From assembly GCA_022773965.1 (NCBI GenBank), contig JALFNQ010000091.1:1-57282 (forward strand): 57,282 nucleotides of DNA. The letters run 5' to 3'. How positions within the stretch are numbered: position 1 is the stretch's first letter; each line of letters starts with the position of its first letter. The notes under the pieces were generated by a model that was not told the DNA's origin, did not search any database, and saw only the letters and a program-made list of their open reading frames with translations. Positions 27,547 to 35,878 of this stretch are shown piece by piece. Both the position numbers and the translations under genes were made by a program. This DNA comes from Lachnospiraceae bacterium (lineage in GTDB: Bacteria > Bacillota > Clostridia > Lachnospirales > Lachnospiraceae).

Positions 27547-28323
27547 TTATTTTTTCTCCGTATTCTCCGGTTCCGTACTCATTTCCCACTGAACCATATA
27601 ATATTCATCCCTGTATTTTTTCGGCGTCATACCAACTGCTTCCCGGAATTGCTGTATGAAATGGCTCTGGGAAGAAAATGACAGGCGGTTGGCAATATCA
27701 ATCATGGAGTATTCGCTGAACCGCAGCAGATTTTTTGCCACCTCGATCTTTTGCTCCCTAATATACGCGCTGACGGAGACGCCGGTTTCCTGCTTAAAGA
27801 GCCGTGACAGATAGCTGGCCGACACGCCAAACTCATCCGCCAGATCCTCGATTGTGATGCGCTCCTTGATATGGGAATAAATATACTCCTTGCATGCATT
27901 GATATGCTTGGAATTCGTATCCGACCGAAAGTGTCTGCGCATCTTCTCCGTAAAATCAATGACCATCTCATCATGCAGACTCTGTACACCCTCCACTGAA
28001 TGGATATCATCCAGCTTCTGGATATAAAAATCACTCAAACGGAATGCCTGCTCCAGCTCCATTCCATGCTGCCTGCACAGGCGCGTCACCATAGCCGTTG
28101 TAATGACAAAATGGTACTTCAGATTCGTCACAAGGTTTCGGGACAACACACCCACACCCTCGCTCTCTACAAAACGCCCCTGCTCACAGTTCTTTCTCAC
28201 TGCCTCCACATTTCCGCTGGCCACTGCCTGATAGAACAAAAATTCCTCCGTCGGCGGTCGGTGCTCAACCTCGTCTATATCATCGCCCGCTTCATAAAGC
28301 AGCCATTCATCCTGATAGTTCAT
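27547..28323 (-). CDS. AraC family transcriptional regulator
   Basis: 258 aa from ATG 28323, with GAGGAG nine bases upstream; a GTG two codons earlier is too close to that site. The C terminus is a two-helix-turn-helix AraC domain (about 155-250) with EDLADEFGVSASYLSRLFKQ and the second HTH SMIDIANRLSFSSQSHFIQQF. The N-terminal half (about 1-150) has no family signature that I recognise and may sense a ligand. It converges on the GH94 operon, so it is a candidate regulator of the beta-glucan genes. The possible target is inferred from position only. Confidence 0.9.
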   Translation of the reverse strand: MNYQDEWLLYEAGDDIDEVEHRPPTEEFLFYQAVASGNVEAVRKNCEQGRFVESEGVGVLSRNLVTNLKYHFVITTAMVTRLCRQHGMELEQAFRLSDFYIQKLDDIHSVEGVQSLHDEMVIDFTEKMRRHFRSDTNSKHINACKEYIYSHIKERITIEDLADEFGVSASYLSRLFKQETGVSVSAYIREQKIEVAKNLLRFSEYSMIDIANRLSFSSQSHFIQQFREAVGMTPKKYRDEYYMVQWEMSTEPENTEKK

Positions 28324-28401
28324 CCGCACACGCTCCTCAATACTTTACTATTTTCCATATGCACCACTGATCCTAGGATGTACTGCGCTCTCCTTCGCAG
28401 C

Positions 28402-29352
28402 TCATGCATCTACCTGATCAGCAAAATCCTCAAACAACGGTGTTGAAAAATATCGCTCTGCGGTATCCGGCAGCACCGTAACAACTGTTTTTCCTCTACC
28501 CAGCTGCTTTGCAAGGCGCAACGCTGCCGCCACATTTGTTCCGCTGGAAATACCGCACATAATACCCTCCTTGCGTGCCAGATCCCTTGCTGTCTGAATG
28601 GCCTCATCGTCTGTCACAATACAGATATCCTCATAAATATTCTGGTTTAAAATGACAGGGATCACACCGTCACCGATACCCATCTGCAAATGCGTTCCGA
28701 TGGATCCGCCTGAAAGGATCGCCGCATGCTCCGGCTCCACTGCCCAGATCGTTATATCGGGATTTTTCTCCTTTAATATTTCGCCGATTCCGGTGATCGT
28801 GCCTCCGGTGCCGATACCGGAACAAAAACCATGGATCGGACCCTCCACCTGCTCTAAGATCTCCAGACCCGTCTGATCTCTGTGTACCTGCGGATTGGCA
28901 GGATTTTCAAACTGCTGTGGCACAAATACTTTCGGATCATCCTTCGCCATCTGAAGTGCCAGCTCCAGGCATTCCTCGATCGCCTTTCCGATATTTCCCG
29001 CATCGTGGACAAGTATCACCTCCGCCCCATAATGGCGCATGAGCTTTCTGCGCTCCTCGCTGACGGAATCCGGCATGATAATGCGCACGTGATAGCCCTC
29101 TACTGCACCGACCAGCGCCAGACCGATACCCTGATTACCACTGGTGGGCTCCACAATGATCGTATCCTCCCTGATCAGCCCGCGCTCCTTCGCGTCCCTT
29201 ACCATGTTATAGGCCGTTCGCGTCTTGATCGAACCTCCCACATTCAATCCCTCGAACTTCACAAGCACCTGCGCACTGTCCTCGTCAACCATATGATTCA
29301 GACGGATCATCGGCGTATGTCCCATCGCCTCTAAAATATTGTTATAAATCAT
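28402..29352 (-). CDS. cysK: Cysteine synthase family PLP enzyme (O-acetylserine sulfhydrylase)
   Basis: 316 aa from ATG 29352, with GGGAG eight bases upstream. It is a fold-type II PLP enzyme making cysteine from O-acetylserine and sulfide. The PLP lysine is K43 in GGSIKTRTA, where most CysK proteins have SVKDR. The substrate loop EPTSGNQGIGLA and phosphate-binding GIGTGGTITG are intact, as is CGISSGTNVAAA near the C terminus. The KTR variation makes a related beta-replacement activity possible. Single-gene unit with a promoter at 29385-29413. Confidence 0.88.
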   Translation of the reverse strand: MIYNNILEAMGHTPMIRLNHMVDEDSAQVLVKFEGLNVGGSIKTRTAYNMVRDAKERGLIREDTIIVEPTSGNQGIGLALVGAVEGYHVRIIMPDSVSEERRKLMRHYGAEVILVHDAGNIGKAIEECLELALQMAKDDPKVFVPQQFENPANPQVHRDQTGLEILEQVEGPIHGFCSGIGTGGTITGIGEILKEKNPDITIWAVEPEHAAILSGGSIGTHLQMGIGDGVIPVILNQNIYEDICIVTDDEAIQTARDLARKEGIMCGISSGTNVAAALRLAKQLGRGKTVVTVLPDTAERYFSTPLFEDFADQVDA

Positions 29353-29384
29353 CACTTCTGCTCCCTTTTTTATCAATTACACAA

Positions 29385-29413
29385 AATATAACATATATTT
29401 TCATTTTATGCAA
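29385..29413 (-). promoter_or_regulatory. Candidate sigma-70 promoter of the cysK-like gene
   Basis: On the minus strand, TTGCAT (29408-29413) and TATATT (29385-29390) are separated by 17 bases, 32 bp before the start codon. It abuts the terminator hairpin at 29412-29449. Confidence 0.5.
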
Positions 29414-29449
29414 AAAAAGATGTGCCTGCACCAACGCACGACACATCTT
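29412..29449 (-). terminator. Intrinsic terminator after the CUT2 transporter operon
   Basis: AAGATGTG (29417-29424) pairs with CACATCTT (29442-29449). A run of T follows on the minus strand, about 50 bp past the permease stop. Confidence 0.65.
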
Positions 29450-29471
29450 TTCAAATATTTCATATTCCTAC

Positions 29472-29496
29472 GGTCTTAACAGCAAGCGCTTCGACC
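29472..29496. repeat. Hairpin module 3 of dispersed repeat family (partial copy E5)
   Basis: GGTC at 29472-29475 pairs with GACC at 29493-29496 around an ACAGCAAGCGCTTC-like core. The copy at 42249-42273 has GGAC/GTCC in the same places and a similar core. The match is weaker than for the other copies. Confidence 0.4.
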
Positions 29497-29501
29497 GATC
29501 A

Positions 29502-30545
29502 CTACGCTCTCTTCTTGCGTGCCATGATCACACTCTGCACGATCAGGAAGATACACAGCATCGCTGCCACTGTAATTCCTGTCCACCAGGCCTGATCCAG
29601 ACCTGCTGAAGATACGATATTCTGGATCGTGCTTAAGGAAAGTACACCAAAGAATGTTCCGATGATATTTCCAACACCACCCGTCAGCATCGTTCCACCG
29701 ATAATGGAGGATGCGATCGCATTCATCTCCATACCACTTGCATGGGATGCAGAACCGGAACCTACATGCAGGAAGTATACATATCCGCCGATACCTGCCA
29801 GCAAACTACAGATCAGATGCGCAAGAAACTTTGTGCGCTTTACATTGATACCGAGCATCAGCGCACTCTGCTGGTTTCCGCCGACTGCATAAAAGGCACG
29901 GCCCAGCTTTGTCCAGCGAAGGATGCAGAACAATAACAGCACGATCAGCAGTGCAACAACAACACCGATCTCAACATACGCATCCACGTATTTTCCAATC
30001 TTATTCACGGAACCCATACCGGGTACAATGACACGGGTCATTTTCAGCTTTGTGAACGCCTCATTCTCTACATTGAACGGGTTTGTATGAACGATCGTTG
30101 TCATACCACGGGCAAAGAACATACCTGCCAGTGATACGATGAAGGGCTGAATGTCCAGATAGGCAACCAAAAAGCCCTGTACCAGACCAAATGCAAGTCC
30201 AATGGCAAGTGCCAGCAGAATCGCAGTATACGGATCGCCACCGCCAAAATCCAGGTATACAGCACAGCTCATGCTGACAAGTGCTACCACACCACCAACA
30301 GAGATATCGATTCCTCCGGTGATCATGACAAGACTCATTCCGCATGCGGTAATGATCAGCGCTGCCTGTGCATTTAAAATGTTAAAAAATGTCTGCGGTT
30401 TCAAAAATCCGGAACCAAGGAAGATCATCGCTGTAAGATACATTGCAAAGAAAACAACGATGGTAATCGTCAGCAGCAGATTTGTGTCTGACACGTTTTT
30501 AAACCAGCTGCTCTTTTTTGCAGCTGTATTCTTTTCTGATGCCAT
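29502..30545 (-). CDS. CUT2 sugar ABC transporter permease (YjfF/RbsC-like)
   Basis: Inner-membrane permease, 347 aa, with about nine to ten hydrophobic segments. GGIDISVGGVVAL and GRAFYAVGGNQQSA are the hallmark motifs of RbsC-family permeases. It is the last gene of the operon SBP-ATPase-permease-permease and follows its partner permease with a single-base gap. The overall pattern resembles YjfF of the E. coli YtfQRT-YjfF system. Position in a pentose locus suggests L-arabinose or an arabinose oligosaccharide as substrate; this is inferred. Confidence 0.93.
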   Translation of the reverse strand: MASEKNTAAKKSSWFKNVSDTNLLLTITIVVFFAMYLTAMIFLGSGFLKPQTFFNILNAQAALIITACGMSLVMITGGIDISVGGVVALVSMSCAVYLDFGGGDPYTAILLALAIGLAFGLVQGFLVAYLDIQPFIVSLAGMFFARGMTTIVHTNPFNVENEAFTKLKMTRVIVPGMGSVNKIGKYVDAYVEIGVVVALLIVLLLFCILRWTKLGRAFYAVGGNQQSALMLGINVKRTKFLAHLICSLLAGIGGYVYFLHVGSGSASHASGMEMNAIASSIIGGTMLTGGVGNIIGTFFGVLSLSTIQNIVSSAGLDQAWWTGITVAAMLCIFLIVQSVIMARKKRA

Positions 30546-30546
30546 A

Positions 30547-31626
30547 TTATGCTACCTCCTTTGTTTTCATCTTCTTACCAAGAGAAGCCAGCTTCTCTCT
30601 CACGATCGGCGCACTTAAAACTACTAAAATGATAACGACAACTGCCTTGTAAGCCGGAAGTGCATCCGACTGTACCTTAAACTTATACAGTGTAGTTGTC
30701 AAAAACTGGATGACATAAGCGCCGAGAATAGAAGCCCAGATATTGAACTTACCACCACTCAGAGCATTTCCACCAAGAGCAACCGCAAGAATGGCATCCA
30801 TCTCAATATCCTTTGCCACTACGGAGTAGTTGATCGTTGACAGACGGCTGACCTTGATCAGACCTACAACGGCAACACATACGCCCAGGATCACAAAGGA
30901 AATGAACTTGATGAACTCCGGATTCAGACCATTCAGTCTGGATGAGCTCTCATTGATACCAACTGCCTGTGTATACAGTCTCAGGTTTGTAAATTTCAGT
31001 ACAAGGGCAATGATCACAACACAGATCAAAGCGATAAAGAACGGTGTCGGGATCGGCACACCAGGGATATATCCTCCGAAATATCCGAAGCTTTCCACAT
31101 TTACGATCGGCAGCTGATTGTTATTGATCCACGCTGCGATAGAACGGCCAGCAGTAAACAGGATCAATGTAGCGATCATCGGCTGAATGCGGAAATATGC
31201 AACCAATGCACCGTTAAATGCGCCAAAGATCATGGATACGATCACTGCTACCAAAAATGCTACGATCAGCGGTGTCTGATAAGTATCTGTTGTTGTCTGA
31301 CCACCACAGAGCAGGCGAAGGATCACAGATCCGGCAATCGCGATGGTTGCACCAACGGAAATATCCTGTCCGCCGGAAGCTGCGGTAACCAATGTCATAC
31401 CGATTGCCAGAATGGCCAGCTCTGAGCCGTAATCTAAAATTGTGATCAGATAGCCGTTTAATACCGGATCGCCTACACTGTTATAGCCCAGGGTGATCTT
31501 AAAAAATGACGGATCCATAATTAAATTGAATAATGCCAAAAGAAGTAATGCTACCAGCGGAATGAAGATCTGCTGTTTCACCAGACCGGAGAAAAACGCT
31601 CCAATACTTTTATTCTTATTTGCCAT
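30547..31626 (-). CDS. CUT2 sugar ABC transporter permease (YtfT/RbsC-like)
   Basis: Inner-membrane permease, 359 aa from ATG 31626, with GGAGG eight bases upstream; the earlier in-frame TTG overlaps the ribosome site. GGQDISVGATIAIAGS is the RbsC-family signature. The start overlaps the last codons of the ATPase gene by 11 bases, so translation is probably coupled. Two different permeases imply a heterodimeric channel, as in YtfT/YjfF. Confidence 0.93.
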   Translation of the reverse strand: MANKNKSIGAFFSGLVKQQIFIPLVALLLLALFNLIMDPSFFKITLGYNSVGDPVLNGYLITILDYGSELAILAIGMTLVTAASGGQDISVGATIAIAGSVILRLLCGGQTTTDTYQTPLIVAFLVAVIVSMIFGAFNGALVAYFRIQPMIATLILFTAGRSIAAWINNNQLPIVNVESFGYFGGYIPGVPIPTPFFIALICVVIIALVLKFTNLRLYTQAVGINESSSRLNGLNPEFIKFISFVILGVCVAVVGLIKVSRLSTINYSVVAKDIEMDAILAVALGGNALSGGKFNIWASILGAYVIQFLTTTLYKFKVQSDALPAYKAVVVIILVVLSAPIVREKLASLGKKMKTKEVA

Positions 31627-33139
31627 CGTTTTCACCTCCTGCAATGGTACTCATAATCTTATTCTGCGTCAGTTCATCACTTCCAAGCTCACCAACCACA
31701 CGGCGGTCTCTCATGACGATCAGACGTGAGCAGGTACGGATCATCTCATCCGTTTCAGAAGAGATAAAGGTAACACTCATTCCCTCTGATGCCAGCTTTA
31801 ATACTAATTTCTGAATCTCGATCTTTGTTCCCACATCAATACCACGTGTAGGCTCATCCAGAATCAGATACTCCGGATGGGTCAACAGCCATCTGGCAAG
31901 AATCACCTTCTGCTGATTACCACCGGACAAGGATTTGATCGGTGTATCTGCGGAAGCCGTCTTGATCTCCAACAGCTTGATATACTCTTCTGCAATCTTC
32001 TGTGCTTCTGCCTTAGAATAGGGATGGAAGAAGCCCTTTAATACCTGCTGTGCAAGAATAATATTATCCCTTACAGACAAGTCTCCAACGATACCATCTA
32101 CCTTACGATCCTCAGGCAGATATGCAATACCCTGTTTCATGGCATCGATGGGCTTTTTGATCTTGACCACCTTACCATTTTTCTTTAAGGTTCCACCGAT
32201 CACATGATCAGCTCCAAAGATTGCACGAACACATTCGCTTCGACCGGAACCGAGCAGTCCTGTAAATCCGTTGACCTCGCCCTTCTTGATATAGAAGTTG
32301 AAAGGCTTGATACCGGCATTACTCTGTAAGCTCTCTGCCTCAAATACCTTTGTATCAGCATCTGCGCCTGCATAAGTAACACTGTCTGTCTTGATATCTG
32401 ACATATCATCCAGCTCTTTTCCAAGCATCTTGGAAACAAGCTTTACGCGGGGCAGATCTGCGATCTCATACTCGCCAACCAGTCCACCGTCACGCAGTAC
32501 AGTGATCTTGTCACATACCTCATACACCTGATCCAAAAAGTGTGTAACAAAGATGATACCGACACCCTTTGCTTTCAGGTCACGCATCAATCCAAAAAGC
32601 TTTTCTACCTCCTGCTCATCCAGTGAGGAAGTAGGCTCATCCAGGATCAGCACCTTACAGTCCATGTCAACGGCTCTTGCAATCGCTACCATCTGCTGGA
32701 TCGCAATGGAATAATTGGAGAGCTGTCTGTTTGCTTTTGCCGGAATATCCAGTGACTGCAGAATCTTGTCTGCATCCGCATTCATCTGTTTCCAGCTCAC
32801 TTTTTTCTGTTCACCGCGGCCTATGTACATATTTTCAGCAACAGAAAGATTCGGGCACAGGGTAATCTCCTGATACACCGTGCTGATGCCAAGCTTTTGT
32901 GCATCCTGTGGCGAACGGATCACAGCCGCCTTATCCATTCCCTTCAGGAAAATTTCTCCCTCGTCCTTCTCATAGACGCCGGTGAGCACCTTGATCAAGG
33001 TGGATTTTCCCGCACCATTTTCGCCCATCAGCGCATGGATCTCGCCTTCACATAATGTAAAGTCCACATCATGCAGAGCGCGAACGCCGGGGAAGCTCTT
33101 GCAGATTCCTCTCATTTCCAATACAGATTTCTCTTTCAC
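31616..33139 (-). CDS. CUT2 sugar ABC transporter ATP-binding protein (two-domain, YtfR/RbsA-like)
   Basis: Cytoplasmic ATPase with two fused nucleotide-binding domains, about 507 aa from the GTG at 33139. AAAGGAG lies 11 bases before that GTG; a longer reading from 33178 contains the ribosome site, so the exact start is uncertain. Domain 1 has Walker A GENGAGKST and Walker B VLILDEPTSSLD. Domain 2 has the degenerate Walker A GLLGSGRSE and an intact LSGGNQQK signature, the usual asymmetry of this family. It follows the binding-protein gene after a terminator-like hairpin. Confidence 0.93.
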   Translation of the reverse strand: MKEKSVLEMRGICKSFPGVRALHDVDFTLCEGEIHALMGENGAGKSTLIKVLTGVYEKDEGEIFLKGMDKAAVIRSPQDAQKLGISTVYQEITLCPNLSVAENMYIGRGEQKKVSWKQMNADADKILQSLDIPAKANRQLSNYSIAIQQMVAIARAVDMDCKVLILDEPTSSLDEQEVEKLFGLMRDLKAKGVGIIFVTHFLDQVYEVCDKITVLRDGGLVGEYEIADLPRVKLVSKMLGKELDDMSDIKTDSVTYAGADADTKVFEAESLQSNAGIKPFNFYIKKGEVNGFTGLLGSGRSECVRAIFGADHVIGGTLKKNGKVVKIKKPIDAMKQGIAYLPEDRKVDGIVGDLSVRDNIILAQQVLKGFFHPYSKAEAQKIAEEYIKLLEIKTASADTPIKSLSGGNQQKVILARWLLTHPEYLILDEPTRGIDVGTKIEIQKLVLKLASEGMSVTFISSETDEMIRTCSRLIVMRDRRVVGELGSDELTQNKIMSTIAGGENDGK

Positions 33140-33185
33140 CTGTGCATTCACTCCTTTTTTGTTGATTTTTTCTACCAATTTTCAT

Positions 33186-33219
33186 AAAAAGGCGCGGCAC
33201 TTCTTCCGCGTACCGCGCC
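33186..33219 (-). terminator. Leaky-terminator-like hairpin between CUT2 binding protein and ATPase
   Basis: On the minus strand, GGCGCGGTACGCGG forms a hairpin with CCGCGCC followed by TTTTT, inside the transporter operon. Since the downstream genes lack a clear separate promoter, partial read-through is the simplest reading. This would raise binding-protein mRNA over the membrane components. Confidence 0.65.
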
Positions 33220-33260
33220 CTATAAACGTACAGTTTGATGATCAGATCCGATACCCCGGA

Positions 33261-34358
33261 TTAGATTCCGTAAGTATCAACATCCTCCTGAGTAATGGTA
33301 GAAGCGTCAAAGCCCTTCTCATCCATAACAACTACCTTCTCAGCTACAGTCTCGCCGCTCTCAATAGTCTTGATGATGCCGTCGATGTAAGCTGCCTGGA
33401 AAGGATTGCACTGTCCATCGTAGTTCCAGTTACCTGCTAACAGCTCCTCTAATGCCCACTTATTGCAGTCAAAGCCCATTACGATGACGTCTTTGCCAAC
33501 ACCATGAGAGATGTTTGCCTTGTCAAGAGCTGCTACAGCACCCTTAGCCATATCGTCGTTCTCAGCGTAGATAACGTTGAACTTCTCACCAGAGTCGATC
33601 ACTGACTGAACGATCTGCTGTGCCTTCTCTGCATTCCACTCTGCGGTCTGCTGTGTAACGATGTTCCAGTTAGACTCAGCTGCTACCTTCTCATCTAAAG
33701 CGCCTGAACGACCCTTCTGAGCTGCAGATCCCATAACACCCTGAATGTGGATCACATTGTACTCATCAAGTCCCTGTCCTGCTAACCAGTCAACAGCGGT
33801 CTGTCCTTCTTTTGCCATATCAGAAACGATAGAAGCCTCATACAGATCCTCGCTTGCATCGATGGTACGGTCGAATAAGATCACGCGAACGCCTGCGTCC
33901 TGAGCATCCTGTAATACAGAATCCCATCCGGCTGTATCAGCTGCAGATAACAGTAAGTAGTCAACACCGTCCTGGATGAACTTCTGAGCTGCAGTGATCT
34001 GCTCATCGTTCTTTAAGCTGTATGCGAAAGATGCCTCATATCCGTTTTCTGCGGTAAAGAACTCTTTCATATCTTTGTCATTAGCGGTACGGTATCCAGA
34101 CTCGTTCGGGTCGTTGTTAATGATACCAACCTTGATCAGATCGCCACTTGCTGCATCGTCAGATGCTGCTGCGTCATCGGTTGCTGCTGCATCATCAGTT
34201 GCTGCTGCATCATCAGTTGCTGCTGCATCATCAGTTGCTGCTGCATCATCGGTTGCTGCCGGAGCGTCTGCAGGAGCATCTGCCTTAGATCCACATCCAA
34301 CTACCATGGTTGCTGCCATTGCTACAGTAAGTAAGCTTGCTAAAACTTTCTTTTTCAT
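33261..34358 (-). CDS. CUT2 sugar-binding lipoprotein (YtfQ-like)
   Basis: Extracellular binding protein of the periplasmic-binding type I fold, 365 aa. Lipobox MVVGC with C22, then the linker TDDAAA repeated five times (residues about 35-66), then the binding domain from IKVGIINNDPNESGYR. Conserved DRTID and YAENDDMAKGA stretches match sugar-binding members. A good promoter lies at 34430-34457. The related anchored sensor at 37478-38512 shares the same fold (for example DRKIAGSEDLY against DRTIDASEDLY), which suggests that transporter and sensor recognise the same sugar. Confidence 0.94.
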   Translation of the reverse strand: MKKKVLASLLTVAMAATMVVGCGSKADAPADAPAATDDAAATDDAAATDDAAATDDAAATDDAAASDDAASGDLIKVGIINNDPNESGYRTANDKDMKEFFTAENGYEASFAYSLKNDEQITAAQKFIQDGVDYLLLSAADTAGWDSVLQDAQDAGVRVILFDRTIDASEDLYEASIVSDMAKEGQTAVDWLAGQGLDEYNVIHIQGVMGSAAQKGRSGALDEKVAAESNWNIVTQQTAEWNAEKAQQIVQSVIDSGEKFNVIYAENDDMAKGAVAALDKANISHGVGKDVIVMGFDCNKWALEELLAGNWNYDGQCNPFQAAYIDGIIKTIESGETVAEKVVVMDEKGFDASTITQEDVDTYGI

Positions 34359-34764
34359 AATTTTGTTTCCTCCCTTATTCTAGAGTTCATTTAATTTATT
34401 TTGTAAGGTGTTTCGTCCTTACATGTTTCATTATACGAATACTGGCATAAAATTCAACCGGAAATTGTTGACTTTTTCCAGTTTTGTTTTGTTGAACAAT
34501 ACAAATTTTTGCAAATTTCGGTAGATTTCAGTACAAATTTATGTTTTAATAGAAATAGATTAAAAAATTTACGATTTTTCAATTCAAAAAGTAGATTTTT
34601 TACGATTCGGGTAAAAAATCATCCTATTTTTTATTGGTAAAGTTGGCAAATTACAAAATGTTATGATGTTTTTTTCCGATTTTTTCACTGAAAGCAGATA
34701 AAATATTCAAACCGATCAGTGAAAAATCTATCTGAAATAGTAAAAATTTACCGGAGGATTTCCC
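34359..34764. other. AT-rich divergent regulatory region
   Basis: A 406-bp gene-free region between the CUT2 operon and the GntR/LacI regulator. Besides the promoter at 34430-34457 it contains an exact 13-bp inverted repeat, GATTTTTCACTGA (34679-34691) and TCAGTGAAAAATC (34716-34728), and repeated TTTACGATT-like words near 34570 and 34608. These are candidate sites for the adjacent regulator or for the YesN-like response regulator. Confidence 0.55.
34430..34457 (-). promoter_or_regulatory. Promoter of the CUT2 transporter operon
   Basis: On the minus strand, TTGAAT (34452-34457), a 16-base spacer and a perfect TATAAT (34430-34435), 72 bp before the start codon of the binding protein. Confidence 0.7.
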
Positions 34765-35850
34765 ATGATTCCAAAATATCAGAAAATTGCAGATCTTCTA
34801 CGGGCACAGCTGACCGGTGAAAACCGGATGCAGATGATGAAGCTGCCCACAGAAAAAGAACTGTGCGCACTCTACGGTGTCAGCCGGCAGACCGTACGTC
34901 AGGCACTCCATCTGCTGGAGGATGAGGGCCTGATCGAACGGCGTCAGGGCAGCGGTGCCTATGCCACCGGCCTTCACCCGGATTCATCCCACAATCAGAT
35001 CGCCATTCTTCTGCCAACCGACAGTGACTACACTTACGCCAGGTTGCGGAGCGAACTGCAGGCTCCACTGACCAAAGAGGGCTTTGCAGTCTCCTTTTTT
35101 CTTACCGGCTACAGTGTCTCCAAAGAGCGTCAGATCCTGCAACAGCTGTTAGAACTCCCTCTGCGCGGGCTCATCGTTGACACGGTAAAAAGCGCCCTGC
35201 CAAATCCCAATCTGGATCTGTATGACAAGCTGTGGGCCAATCAGCTTCCCACTGTCTTTCTGCACGCACCTTACCTGAATTTTCCGACACGTCCGGTCAT
35301 TACAGAAGAAAATTTTTCCGGTGCGGCACAACTTGTGCAATATCTATGCGAACAGAAGCATACACATATCGCCGGCATCTTTCAAAACGATACCGCCGCA
35401 GGCATGGAACGTTACCTGGGCTTCGCCACACAAAGTGCCCGGGCAGGCATTCCCTGGGACGATGCTCATATCTGCTGGTATTCATCCTGCGAGCTTGCTG
35501 CACTACAAAAAAAGCAGGACACCGGATTTCTCACGGACTTTATCCGCCAGAAGCTCGGTGCCTGCTCTGCAGTTATCTGTCAGGATGATGAAATTGCCTA
35601 TTGGCTCGTCAAAGAGCTGCTGCGTGCCGGCAAACATGTGCCGGAGGATGTGAGTGTTGCAGGCTTTGACAACAGCTATCTGTGCGATTTTTCCCTTCCT
35701 GGTCTCACATCCCTGACCTGCAAAAACGGCTTAAATATGGCCTCCGCAGCCACAGAAGCATTACTTACACAGATGCGCGGCGGACAGGCTTCCTCCGTAA
35801 GCCTCCGCTTTGAGCTCATCGAACGGGGCAGCTGCGCCTCCCTCGTCTAA
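34765..35850 (+). CDS. GntR-HTH / LacI-sensor transcriptional regulator (AraR-like)
   Basis: 361 aa. An N-terminal GntR winged helix (about 1-70) has LPTEKELCALYGVSRQTVRQ and the wing IERRQGSGAYA. A periplasmic-binding-type sugar sensor (about 75-355) follows, with GFDNSYLCDFSLPGLTSL near the end. This architecture is that of Bacillus AraR. GGAGG precedes the ATG. It is transcribed divergently from the CUT2 transporter, its likely target, and converges on the response regulator gene 28 bp away. A second regulator of the same architecture lies at 48466-49551, next to the ribulokinase gene. Which of the two binds arabinose cannot be decided here. Confidence 0.9.
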   Translation: MIPKYQKIADLLRAQLTGENRMQMMKLPTEKELCALYGVSRQTVRQALHLLEDEGLIERRQGSGAYATGLHPDSSHNQIAILLPTDSDYTYARLRSELQAPLTKEGFAVSFFLTGYSVSKERQILQQLLELPLRGLIVDTVKSALPNPNLDLYDKLWANQLPTVFLHAPYLNFPTRPVITEENFSGAAQLVQYLCEQKHTHIAGIFQNDTAAGMERYLGFATQSARAGIPWDDAHICWYSSCELAALQKKQDTGFLTDFIRQKLGACSAVICQDDEIAYWLVKELLRAGKHVPEDVSVAGFDNSYLCDFSLPGLTSLTCKNGLNMASAATEALLTQMRGGQASSVSLRFELIERGSCASLV

Positions 35851-35878
35851 CATCCACGCCCACAGGCCGCCGGCAGGA

